From NCBI GenBank assembly GCA_003555335.1, contig PWHD01000033.1, positions 1 to 6,141 on the forward strand: DNA of 6,141 bases. Reading direction: 5' to 3'. The translations under genes were made by a program, and so were the position numbers. The notes under the pieces were generated by a model, which worked only from the letters and a program-made list of their open reading frames with translations, searched no databases and had not been told where the DNA came from. This DNA is from Mollicutes bacterium (GTDB taxonomy: Bacteria > Bacillota_I > Bacilli_A > Izemoplasmatales > Izemoplasmataceae). Shown piece by piece: positions 1-6,078 of the stretch (its first letter is position 1; each line of letters starts with the position of its first letter).

Positions 1-336
1 CTCTTTTTCCGGGTCGGGTGCTTTCCCGTTAGGGATGTAGGTGTTTTCAGCTTTGAAGTCGACAAACTGAAAGAGGTTTTCCTTCATGTAGCGTGCGTAC
101 CCTTGTTCATCATCTTCACCGAGCCCCAGATACTCATCAAGATTGAAACTGAGTGCATGGTGGAAAGTGATCTCGCCCCTGGTGTAGGCGTCAATCAATC
201 TTCCATAAACACCTTTCGGGGTGCCGCCGGTCGCAAGACCAAGCACAGGGCGGTCCTTCAAAGCCAGGACGTTCATGAACATCTCCGCCACATATTGCGA
301 GGCTTCTTCACGGTCTTTCGTGATGATGACTTCCAT
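1..336 (-). CDS. nagB: Glucosamine-6-phosphate deaminase, N-terminal 112 residues (cut by left edge)
   Basis: This cytoplasmic enzyme converts glucosamine 6-phosphate to fructose 6-phosphate and ammonia, feeding amino sugars into glycolysis. The reverse complement gives an open frame from the ATG at 336 to the edge with no stop. Diagnostic segments are LGLATGGTPKGVY (residues 32-44, the sugar-phosphate loop) and FNLDEYLGL (64-72), where Asp67 corresponds to the catalytic Asp72 of E. coli NagB. The segment YIPNGKAPD (100-108) also matches the family. The other catalytic residues (the Asp-x-His...Glu part) lie beyond the edge, so intactness cannot be judged. The family usually has about 240-270 residues, so a little under half is present. 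From memory, the position after the loop is usually Ser-Tyr (S-Y-x-x-F/Y-M); here it is Gly79-Tyr80. The start is supported by an AAAGGG-type ribosome site about 10 bases upstream. The gene has its own promoter and possible operator (separate entries). Identification is confident. Confidence 0.95.
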   Translation of the reverse strand, partial: MEVIITKDREEASQYVAEMFMNVLALKDRPVLGLATGGTPKGVYGRLIDAYTRGEITFHHALSFNLDEYLGLGEDDEQGYARYMKENLFQFVDFKAENTYIPNGKAPDPEKE

Positions 337-362
337 GGATGATTCACCCTTTCAACATAGTG

Positions 363-374
363 TGGTATATTCCA
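363..374. promoter_or_regulatory. Possible NagR/HutC-type operator in front of nagB
   Basis: The sequence TGGTATATTCCA is a 12-base inverted repeat with one mismatched pair. It lies directly downstream of the nagB -10 box, over the expected transcription start. The core differs by one base in either orientation from the GTMTAKAC pattern described for HutC-subfamily GntR repressors. The flanked minus-strand form resembles the dre sites bound by Bacillus NagR (YvoA) upstream of nag genes. Position and family fit are suggestive; binding by such a regulator is inferred, and no regulator gene is in the window. Confidence 0.45.
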
Positions 375-402
375 ATTTTAACATTTTTTATGATTTTTCC
401 AA
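375..402 (-). promoter_or_regulatory. Promoter of nagB
   Basis: On the minus strand, TTGGAA (402-397) and TAAAAT (380-375) are separated by 16 bases, with a TGT just before the -10 giving an extended -10 element. It lies about 40 bases upstream of the nagB start codon, after the terminator of the esterase gene, so nagB can be transcribed independently. Confidence 0.6.
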
Positions 403-437
403 ACGTTTTTACATATGGATATGAACACAATTTCCGT

Positions 438-472
438 AAAAAAGGACGACCATGTCTTTACTCGTCGTCCTT
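438..472 (-). terminator. Intrinsic terminator of the flavodoxin-esterase operon
   Basis: Reading the minus strand, AAGGACGAC (472-464) pairs perfectly with GTCGTCCTT (450-442) around a 13-base loop, followed by a run of six T (443-438). The final esterase codons (Asp-Asp-Glu) form part of the left arm and loop and the TAA stop lies in the loop, so the terminator overlaps the coding sequence. On the plus strand no T-run follows, so it acts on minus-strand transcripts. Confidence 0.85.
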
Positions 473-1219
473 GAATATATAGCGTACGATGCCCGCAAAC
501 CGTTGCGCCCAGGCGGTCTCCTCATGGGTTCCGCCGGGGATGATCTCATAGCGGAAACGCATCGGGGAGACCTTTTCGCTGATGATGGCCGCGATCGTGC
601 CGTTGCTTTTGAGGTATTCCTCTTTCGGTGCGACACCATCCTCTTTGTCACCCGTATCCATGTAGAGTTTTTTAAGCGCAGTGAAATCGGCGTTTTCAAC
701 AATGGAAGTGATCCCTTTGGGGGCCACGTAGAACGCGCCGGAAAGCGAAGCGGCACGTTTAAAGACCGAAGGGTGGCGAATCACCGCATATAGGCTGATC
801 ACTCCGCCCATCGAAGAGCCCATGATGGCGGTGTCGGTCGGGTCGGTACGATAGGTGTCGTCAATAAACGGCTTGATGGTTTCAAGAAGATAGTCCAGAT
901 ACACATCGCCTTTGCCGCCATTGTCACGATACGCTTCAAAGGGAACGGGACAGTATTCATCCAGGCGTCGTTCGTCCTTCGCCGAATCGATGCCCACGAC
1001 TATGACCTCAGGAAGGGTCGGATCCTCCATGAAGGCCTCTTTTACTTTCCACGTCTCGCCCGAGTATGACTCCTCCGGATAAAAGAGGTTGTGTCCATCC
1101 TGCATGTAGAGTACCGGATAGCGGTTCGTAGAATCGTCGAAGTTTTTCGGCAAAAGCACGTACAAAGTGACCTCGCGGTCGAGTTCAGGAGCATGCATGG
1201 TCTTTTTGTCAATGCGCAT
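458..1219 (-). CDS. Alpha/beta-hydrolase esterase (putative esterase, Fes/esterase D type)
   Basis: This is a 253-residue cytoplasmic hydrolase of the putative-esterase family (enterochelin esterase and esterase D relatives); no signal peptide is seen. The N-terminal half carries VLYMQDGHNLF (36-46), typical of the family. The nucleophile elbow is GSSMGG, with Ser136 as catalytic serine in G-x-S-x-G. GGTHEETAW (229-237) supplies His232, and the MDTGDKED stretch (187-194) supplies the likely acid, Asp188 or Asp191. The triad therefore looks complete. The substrate cannot be told; ester or thioester hydrolysis is the safe description. An in-frame ATG at 1276 would add 19 residues, but it lies deep inside the upstream flavodoxin gene. 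The ATG at 1219 is preferred because GGGGGA sits about 9 bases before it. It overlaps the upstream stop by 11 bp, suggesting translational coupling. Family confident, function open. Confidence 0.85.
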   Translation of the reverse strand: MRIDKKTMHAPELDREVTLYVLLPKNFDDSTNRYPVLYMQDGHNLFYPEESYSGETWKVKEAFMEDPTLPEVIVVGIDSAKDERRLDEYCPVPFEAYRDNGGKGDVYLDYLLETIKPFIDDTYRTDPTDTAIMGSSMGGVISLYAVIRHPSVFKRAASLSGAFYVAPKGITSIVENADFTALKKLYMDTGDKEDGVAPKEEYLKSNGTIAAIISEKVSPMRFRYEIIPGGTHEETAWAQRFAGIVRYIFKDDE

Positions 1220-1733
1220 AACGATCGTCCCCCGCTTTGTCCATAGTGTCGTTGAACGCCTCCGCAAAGGCCGCAATGTTTTCGTGGTGAATGCTTGCGA
1301 TGGTCTGTTTCGTCTTTTGGAACTCCTCCATCACCTGACGGGCGATGAGCTTATTCAAAAGGCGTCTCGTTTCGAGACGGATTTCACCGCCCAAATGCAT
1401 TTTCGATGCCGCCCGATCAATCAGTTTGGCCGGATAGCTGAGTCTCAGGTATTTATCCAGATTGATGGTCTCATCTGCGCCGACGGTGAACAGATGGATT
1501 TCCTTGCTGAGCAAGGTCTCAATGTGTTTCACCACAAAGACGCGCATCGATTTGATGATATAGCCCATATAGATCGGTGCGCCAAGAATGATGCGGTCAA
1601 ACGTGTCAAGGTCAACGGTTTTGATTTCATCGAGAGAAACCACCGTGACCGAGTGGTTGATCTTGTTCACAAGCAAACGTGTGATGTCTTTCGTGACACC
1701 CGATTTGGTGTCGTATATCAATAAAACACTCAT
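1209..1733 (-). CDS. Flavodoxin-like FMN-binding protein (Flavodoxin_5/HemG-like fold)
   Basis: This 174-residue protein resembles flavodoxin-domain proteins of the menaquinone-dependent protoporphyrinogen oxidase (HemG) type. The start MSVLLIYDTKSGVT is a first beta strand running into the FMN phosphate loop (Thr9 to Lys15). IILGAPIYMGYIIKSM (48-63) matches the second flavin-contacting segment, and LFTVGADE (81-88) the next central strand. It probably carries electrons in the cytoplasm; nothing shows that it oxidises protoporphyrinogen, and no haem genes are nearby. A longer start at 1769 would add 12 residues, but AGGA lies about 9 bases before the ATG at 1733 and within the extension, so the shorter form is chosen. 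It is first in an operon with the esterase, ending in TGA 11 bases inside that gene. The C-terminal 40 residues are helical and not clearly part of the fold. Confidence 0.8.
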   Translation of the reverse strand: MSVLLIYDTKSGVTKDITRLLVNKINHSVTVVSLDEIKTVDLDTFDRIILGAPIYMGYIIKSMRVFVVKHIETLLSKEIHLFTVGADETINLDKYLRLSYPAKLIDRAASKMHLGGEIRLETRRLLNKLIARQVMEEFQKTKQTIASIHHENIAAFAEAFNDTMDKAGDDRYAH

Positions 1734-1770
1734 GCTTTTCAGTCCTGTCATATGGCATATCTTTATCAAA

Positions 1771-1799
1771 ATTATACCATAAGCGCTCTGCGCTTCAAA
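1771..1799 (-). promoter_or_regulatory. Promoter of the flavodoxin-esterase operon
   Basis: On the minus strand TATAAT (1776-1771) is preceded by TGG, giving an extended -10. A -35-like TTTGAA (1799-1794) lies 17 bases upstream. It sits about 38 bases before the flavodoxin start codon and diverges from the lipoprotein promoter. The spacer contains a perfect inverted repeat (separate entry). Confidence 0.7.
1781..1795. repeat. Inverted repeat within the flavodoxin promoter spacer
   Basis: AAGCGC (1781-1786) and GCGCTT (1790-1795) are perfect inverted arms around TCT. The repeat fills most of the gap between the -35 and -10 boxes of the minus-strand promoter, where a bound repressor or activator would act. 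No T-run follows on either strand, so it is not a terminator. Operator function is an inference. Confidence 0.4.
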
Positions 1800-1818
1800 G
1801 CAAGTTTTGTTGCTTCAA
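1792..1818 (+). repeat. Direct repeat GCTTCAA spaced by 20 bp between divergent promoters
   Basis: GCTTCAA occurs at 1792-1798 and again at 1812-1818, start to start 20 bp, about two helical turns. The first copy overlaps the -35 of the leftward promoter and the second overlaps the -35 of the rightward promoter. This could be a shared regulator site or chance similarity; the copies are short. Confidence 0.3.
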
Positions 1819-1838
1819 GGTCGTGTGTTTGGTAGAAT
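1810..1838 (+). promoter_or_regulatory. Promoter of the lipoprotein operon
   Basis: TTGCTT (1810-1815) and TAGAAT (1833-1838) are 17 bases apart, with TGG immediately before the -10 forming an extended -10. Transcription would begin near 1845, giving a leader of about 20 bases that contains the strong ribosome site AGGGGAGG before the ATG at 1867. Confidence 0.65.
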
Positions 1839-1866
1839 GGTTCTATAAAACAGGGGAGGTATCATC

Positions 1867-4008
1867 ATGAAAAAAATCATTTTCGTACTGGTTGGCTTAT
1901 CGCTTTTCATCGTGGTCGCGTGCGACCGCTCACCTAGCATGTCGGAAGCCATGGACAAACTGCTTCAAGAAGACATGTTCAACGAACCGATCGTCCAGGA
2001 CCTCGAGTTTCCGGAGTATTATGAAGGCTATCAGGTGGAGTTCCACTCTACCGATCAACGGATCATACATAATGACGGAACCGTCAACACCCGTGCATAT
2101 CCCGACGGCGAGCGTAGTGTCGAGATCGAAATCACAATGAGTGACGGACGTGACGTTTATCAACGCACCGTCACATTCACCGTCGGTGTGGACCCTGAGA
2201 CCGCCCATCTTTATGAAGCGCTTGAAGATCTGGAAAGCCGGGCACTTTTCAACGATGTCTTTGATGAGGACGTCGTTTTGATCGATTCAATCGACGACCT
2301 TGATGTCAGCTATGAAATCGACAGCCCCTATCTGAATGAAAACGGTGAGGTCACACGGCCCCCCTATTATACCGGTGGGGTCGATGTGGATGTCAAGGTC
2401 ACCGTGAGTGACGGTGACCTAGACTTGTCCAAGACGCTCACAATCGCCTTGCTTCAGGAGCCTTATTCGACCATATCCTTTGAAGAAACGCTCGAGTTTG
2501 AAAATCTGGCCACCGAATATTTGCTGGACGACACCACACTTGACGTCTTTTACACGATGGAAGGCGGTCTTCCCTATGTAGATATCGAATCGTTCCTCAC
2601 CCTGCTTGATGGCGGCGATCAGACAGGCGCCATCGACAAATCACAGCTTGAAATCACATACGATGGGCCTTCATTGACCATATCGATCACAATCGAAGCC
2701 GACGATGACGAATATGAAGAAGGCGACACACCCATTGAGGAGGATACGACATTCATCCTTGATTTCGCTTTTGACGAAAACCGTATCACCGTAAGTGAGT
2801 TCAATTTCTTCGGTTCTTTCTCGGAGTCCACTCAGACGGATTTCGGAAGCGGCCTCAGCGTCAGCGACTATGAAGAACACCCCGGAGAAGATGTCACATT
2901 CGAACTTGGCGAATACAACCTCGAAATCATCCACGATGAAGACCGTGGCTACCTCATGCCGTTGCAGATGGCCAACCTGTTTTTCAGCGGACAGATGTTC
3001 GATGTCTCGTATAACGGCGATGAACTGCTCGGCTGGGACACCTACCAGCGTCAGTCCGCTTCTGTCCAAAACAGACTCAGGGACAGCTCTTTGAACAATG
3101 AACCCATGAGTGACGCCATTTTGCTCAAGACATACAATTACATGGTGTTCACGTTTGATTATTTCTATGGTCTAAAAGACGACCAGGGCGTGGATACTTA
3201 CTATGACGTTTTCTCCAAAGAACAGATCACCGCACAGGGGAACAACCACTATGATGCGGTCTTCAGAAGCGCATACAATCTCGATGACCTACACACGTCC
3301 TATCTAATGAGCGGATTCTACCGACCCGACCATGAAGTGGAACTTCAGCTTTCGCATCTAGGTTCGCGCACACGAGGGTTCTACCAGAACTTCTGGGACA
3401 TCGAAGACATGAATCTCTGCGAAAGGGACGAAGTCATCTATTATGACAACGGACGGGTCGCCTTGATCCCGGTCGCCGGTTTTGACGAGGATACCGGAGA
3501 TGATTTTGATGCCTTCATGCAAGAAATTCAATTGCAGGCAGGTGTCGAGGATATCGTCGTCGACTTGTCATGCAACACCGGCGGAATCGTCGGTGGCATG
3601 ATTCAGGTAATCGGTCATATGACCAACGAACCGATTCCCTTCCACTATCTCAATCCTACCGATGGAGCGACCGCGACTTACTGGTATGAATCCGAAGTGG
3701 ACGCCTATGACGAATACAACTGGCACGTGCTCTCAAGCCCGATTACATACAGTGCCGGGAACATGATGGTCAGAACCGTTCAGGAGATGGGCATCGCGCA
3801 TGTTATCGGTGAAGATTCAGCGGGCGGCGCGGCTTCCATTCGTACCAACATCCTTCCTACCGGCGCCATCATCATCATGAGTTCGACGAGTGTATCGGCC
3901 GATGAAGACTATAACTCGGTTGAAATGGGCATCCCCGTGGATACGCCGCTTTCGCTTGAGGATTTCACGGACGAAGACGCCATCCTTGAGGCGATCAGTC
4001 AAGAATAA
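1867..4008 (+). CDS. Lipoprotein with two bacterial Ig-like repeats and an S41-family peptidase domain
   Basis: This 713-residue protein is probably anchored to the outer face of the membrane. Residues 1-19 form a lipoprotein signal peptide with lipobox VVAC, Cys19 being the lipidated residue. Two related Ig-like repeats of the atypical aBig kind follow (about 25-108 and 114-197), each with a xNDGxV or xENGEV turn and a closing SDG...T strand. Residues 200-450 are a mixed, very acidic region with no recognised domain. The C-terminal part (about 455-700) resembles S41 serine peptidases: DDLHTSY (473-479, possible catalytic His476), VDLSCNTGG (566-574, usually DLRxNxGG), TYSAGN (627-632, likely nucleophile Ser629), GEDSAGG (648-654) and EMGIPVD (686-692). 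The lysine of C-terminal processing peptidases is not seen, so a Ser-His type is likelier. AGGGGAGG 7 bases upstream supports the start. It heads an operon with two membrane proteins. The substrate is unknown. Confidence 0.8.
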   Translation: MKKIIFVLVGLSLFIVVACDRSPSMSEAMDKLLQEDMFNEPIVQDLEFPEYYEGYQVEFHSTDQRIIHNDGTVNTRAYPDGERSVEIEITMSDGRDVYQRTVTFTVGVDPETAHLYEALEDLESRALFNDVFDEDVVLIDSIDDLDVSYEIDSPYLNENGEVTRPPYYTGGVDVDVKVTVSDGDLDLSKTLTIALLQEPYSTISFEETLEFENLATEYLLDDTTLDVFYTMEGGLPYVDIESFLTLLDGGDQTGAIDKSQLEITYDGPSLTISITIEADDDEYEEGDTPIEEDTTFILDFAFDENRITVSEFNFFGSFSESTQTDFGSGLSVSDYEEHPGEDVTFELGEYNLEIIHDEDRGYLMPLQMANLFFSGQMFDVSYNGDELLGWDTYQRQSASVQNRLRDSSLNNEPMSDAILLKTYNYMVFTFDYFYGLKDDQGVDTYYDVFSKEQITAQGNNHYDAVFRSAYNLDDLHTSYLMSGFYRPDHEVELQLSHLGSRTRGFYQNFWDIEDMNLCERDEVIYYDNGRVALIPVAGFDEDTGDDFDAFMQEIQLQAGVEDIVVDLSCNTGGIVGGMIQVIGHMTNEPIPFHYLNPTDGATATYWYESEVDAYDEYNWHVLSSPITYSAGNMMVRTVQEMGIAHVIGEDSAGGAASIRTNILPTGAIIIMSSTSVSADEDYNSVEMGIPVDTPLSLEDFTDEDAILEAISQE

Positions 4009-4050
4009 TCACCCTGACCATCCGACGTTTAAACAATAAAGGAGACCCCG

Positions 4051-4596
4051 ATGACCATACAAATCGTACCGCGCATCCAAAGCGGCGTATTCACGCTGCT
4101 GATGATCGGCAAGCTCTATCCCCTGGTGGGCCTTTCCACCATGGCCCTCAATATTGACGACCCTTTGTACAGTGATTCTTTCTTCATGAATGGTCTGATT
4201 TTGTTCATCCTGACCGGGTTTTCAATCATCATGGTCATGCGAATACGCAATCAGCACAGATCATTCGACAAGAGCTTGACCCCATCTTCGAAAACGCAAA
4301 AGGCACTCACCGCACAACGCCTGCTAAGTTATTTTCCGATTTTGCTTGCGCTTTACGCCCTGGCGATCGGGGTCATCACCGCGTTCATGCTCGAATACAA
4401 CTACCTGATTATCGGCATCATCAACATCATTGTGGTCGTATGGTTCGCCGACCGGATGCAAAAGGACGGCCTCCGGAATCCTTTTGATGTGTTTTTCCTC
4501 TACGGCAAAGCATTGAAGAGCGTCCACATTCCGACCCGTAAAGCAAGCCAGACGGCCTATTATCTAAAAGAGGTGGCAGACCACCGCCAATCATGA
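4051..4596 (+). CDS. Multi-pass membrane protein of unknown family
   Basis: I do not recognise this 181-residue protein. Three clear hydrophobic helices lie near residues 45-64, 94-113 and 116-133, and a weaker one near 10-32. A basic, polar loop (64-92) links the second and third segments, and a hydrophilic C-terminal tail (134-181) contains several Lys and Arg. By the positive-inside rule the 64-92 loop would be cytoplasmic. No catalytic or transport motif is visible. AAAGGAG lies 6 bases before the start, which is only 42 bases after the lipoprotein gene with no terminator between, so the two are probably co-transcribed. The gene ends with TGA directly followed by TAA. It may act with the lipoprotein at the membrane, but that rests on position only. 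Confidence 0.8.
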   Translation: MTIQIVPRIQSGVFTLLMIGKLYPLVGLSTMALNIDDPLYSDSFFMNGLILFILTGFSIIMVMRIRNQHRSFDKSLTPSSKTQKALTAQRLLSYFPILLALYALAIGVITAFMLEYNYLIIGIINIIVVVWFADRMQKDGLRNPFDVFFLYGKALKSVHIPTRKASQTAYYLKEVADHRQS

Positions 4597-4602
4597 TAAA
4601 AT
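4573..4602 (+). promoter_or_regulatory. Weak possible internal promoter before the 79-residue membrane protein
   Basis: TGATAAAAT (4594-4602) fits an extended -10. A poor -35-like GTGGCA (4573-4578) lies 18 bases upstream inside the end of the preceding gene. It could give the last gene of the operon some independent expression; the -35 match is weak and partly overlaps a 5-bp GC-rich hairpin (4572-4585). Confidence 0.3.
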
Positions 4603-4629
4603 AAAGGCATCATAACCTAGGAGGTCTTT

Positions 4630-4869
4630 ATGAAAGATATTGTCCGTTTTTTCGACAATGCACCCCTCATCCTCAAAATCATCCTTGCGCTCCCCTTTAT
4701 CGACGGCATTGCCTGGGGCATCTACCGGATCGCGAAAGGCATCGACCGCAAGAACACTGTCCTTATCATTGCCGGAATCATCTGGATTTTCGTGGGCTTT
4801 TTCGTGCTTTGGCTTGTGGATTTGATCACCATCATACTTCATGGACGGCCTACCATTCTCGCGGATTGA
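4630..4869 (+). CDS. Small two-helix membrane protein
   Basis: This 79-residue protein has an amphipathic or membrane segment at about 12-34 (LKIILALPFIDGIAWGIYRI) and a strong helix at about 43-70 ending in LWLVDLITIIL. The first segment resembles, from memory, a group of short uncharacterised Bacillota membrane proteins with a KIILALP...D..W..YRI pattern; no function is known to me. A full AGGAGGT ribosome site lies 4-5 bases before the ATG, so it is likely well translated. It starts 33 bases after the preceding stop and is followed by a strong terminator, making it the last gene of the operon. The short length and good signals argue that it is a real gene and not a fragment. Confidence 0.8.
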   Translation: MKDIVRFFDNAPLILKIILALPFIDGIAWGIYRIAKGIDRKNTVLIIAGIIWIFVGFFVLWLVDLITIILHGRPTILAD

Positions 4870-4890
4870 TCCGTTTCACATGTTTCGCTG

Positions 4891-4921
4891 ACGCGCCTGA
4901 ACTTAGTTCGGCGCGTTTTTT
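4891..4921 (+). terminator. Intrinsic terminator of the lipoprotein operon
   Basis: ACGCGCC (4891-4897) pairs with GGCGCGT (4910-4916) and the inner GAAC/GTTC continues the stem with one bulged T and a three-base loop. A run of six T ends it. It lies 22 bases after the last stop of the rightward operon. Confidence 0.9.
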
Positions 4922-4929
4922 GTATTATG

Positions 4930-4959
4930 AAAAAGGCGGTCGCGTTCGCGTCCGCCTTT
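4930..4959 (-). terminator. Intrinsic terminator of the coiled-coil membrane protein gene
   Basis: On the minus strand AAAGGCGG (4959-4952) pairs with CCGCCTTT (4939-4932) around a CG-rich 12-base loop, followed by Ts that bring the run to five (4934-4930). It begins 11 bases after the stop of the leftward gene. On the plus strand the stem is followed by TTTG only, so it mainly serves the minus strand. Confidence 0.8.
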
Positions 4960-4969
4960 GAATTATCCG

Positions 4970-5992
4970 TTATGCTTCATCCGCTTTGGCCGCTTCGGCT
5001 TTGGCGGCTTTCTTTTCTTCTTTCTTGGCGTCTTTCTCAGCCTTTTTGCGTTCTTTTTTCGTCAAATCCCGTGTGGCTTTGCGGTGTTTCACCTTCTTGG
5101 AGAAATCATCCTCTTCCGGTTCTTCTTTTTCCATCCGCTTGACGATGATCGGTTCGCTTCGCATTTCGCGAATGCGTTTGGAAAGCGTGTCGATGGATGC
5201 CTGTTGGTCTTTGAGTACGGATTTGATTTCCTCCACGAAGGCTTCTTCGCGTTCCTCCTTGACAAGAAGGTTGATGCCTTCGGGGATGGAGGTGACTCTC
5301 AATTCCTCGAAATAGGTCTTGAGTTTCTGGACTTTGTTGATGAAGCGGCGCGGAATGTTCGCGGTATTGGTGATGGTTTTTTCTATTTCACGGATCTCGC
5401 TTTCCTTGGCTTCCTTGGTGGTAGTCAGCTCGGAGATCTCGCGCTTGATGTTGATGCGCTCTTCTTCAATCATGGACATCGTCTTCTCGTACGCTTCTTC
5501 GAAATCCTTTTTGTAGCGTTTGGAAAACCGCCAGTCACGGAAGTTGTATTGCAGTTTTATGATCAAAGCGATGGTCGCCCTGAACGTAAGCAGGAATATG
5601 ACAAGCGCGACAACGATCATGGCTATCAAAACGATGAAGCCGGTCGTACGGGCGTCAAGAAAGTCGACGTAGGATGCCAGTCGACGGTAATAGCCGAAGC
5701 GGTTGAAAACGATGGACGCTAAGGCCACGGCGCCGAATAGAATTCCATAGACAATCAGGAACATGATGGTCGAACCGATGGTGCTGAGGAAAGTCCGGTT
5801 GTTCACGAATTCATCTTTTTCGTCAAACAGTTTCCCGTAAGGATATTTTGTATGGGAAGGCGAGAGATTCACCCTTCTCAGATCGGCGATATCCTTTTCT
5901 ATCGCGTCGATGTCTTTCTTTCGTTTATTGATGCCCTCAAGGTGCTCATCAAGATCCTGAATGGCTTTATAGTCTTTGTTTTTTGATAACAT
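4970..5992 (-). CDS. Two-helix membrane protein with coiled coils and a Lys/Ala/Glu-rich tail
   Basis: I do not recognise a named family for this 340-residue protein. The N-terminus (10-40) is a charged coiled-coil stretch. Two strong membrane helices follow at about 70-96 and 117-146, with a short basic-aromatic loop (97-113) between them. Residues 163-210 and 245-280 form long charged helices with heptad character. A segment near 225-250 (LKTYFEELRVTSIPEGINLL) resembles short motifs seen before coiled coils in Bacillota membrane proteins, from memory. The last 50 residues are Lys/Ala/Glu-rich, as in disordered or nucleic-acid- or membrane-surface-binding tails. With two helices, both soluble ends should be on the same side, probably cytoplasmic. 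AAAGGAG 6 bases before the ATG supports the start. It is monocistronic with its own promoter and terminator. A scaffold or envelope-organising role is a guess. Confidence 0.8.
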   Translation of the reverse strand: MLSKNKDYKAIQDLDEHLEGINKRKKDIDAIEKDIADLRRVNLSPSHTKYPYGKLFDEKDEFVNNRTFLSTIGSTIMFLIVYGILFGAVALASIVFNRFGYYRRLASYVDFLDARTTGFIVLIAMIVVALVIFLLTFRATIALIIKLQYNFRDWRFSKRYKKDFEEAYEKTMSMIEEERINIKREISELTTTKEAKESEIREIEKTITNTANIPRRFINKVQKLKTYFEELRVTSIPEGINLLVKEEREEAFVEEIKSVLKDQQASIDTLSKRIREMRSEPIIVKRMEKEEPEEDDFSKKVKHRKATRDLTKKERKKAEKDAKKEEKKAAKAEAAKADEA

Positions 5993-6025
5993 GACAGACT
6001 CCTTTCCCTTGTTATGCTTTAACTC

Positions 6026-6053
6026 ATTATATCACGATTGAAACGGTTTTACA
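6026..6053 (-). promoter_or_regulatory. Promoter of the coiled-coil membrane protein gene
   Basis: On the minus strand TGATATAAT (6034-6026) is an extended -10 with consensus TATAAT. The -35 is poor: TGTAAA (6053-6048) at 16 bases is the best match. It lies about 33 bases before the start codon at 5992. Confidence 0.65.
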
Positions 6054-6078
6054 GTGACAAATTAATTCGATACGCCCC

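Noticed and set aside
103..342. Plus-strand open frame at the left edge
   Set aside because: It is antisense to nagB, whose protein motifs are unmistakable.
403..420. Possible CcpA (cre) site upstream of the nagB promoter
   Set aside because: The TG half is displaced by two bases from the central CG and the right half lacks the CA; the match is too poor.
1209..1211. TGA read as tryptophan (mycoplasma code)
   Set aside because: TGA ends the flavodoxin gene and both small membrane-protein genes at sensible points, and tryptophan is encoded by TGG throughout.
458..1276. Longer esterase form starting at 1276
   Set aside because: The extra 19 residues are Arg-rich, unlike the family, overlap flavodoxin by 68 bases, and the ATG at 1219 has a suitable ribosome site.
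2671..3069. A 132-residue minus-strand open frame inside the lipoprotein gene
   Set aside because: It is the antisense shadow of a long coding frame with no start signals of its own.
4027..4034. Palindrome GTTTAAAC between the lipoprotein and the next gene
   Set aside because: It is short, AT-rich and has no flanking pattern; likely chance.
4572..4585. GC-rich hairpin GGTGG-CAGA-CCACC near the end of the 181-residue gene
   Set aside because: The stem is only 5 bp, is inside coding sequence and has no T-run after it, so it is not called a terminator.
4958..5722. A 254-residue open frame on the plus strand
   Set aside because: It lies opposite the coiled-coil gene, is extremely Phe-rich as expected for the antisense of Lys/Glu-rich coding, lacks a ribosome site, and runs through the minus-strand terminator region.
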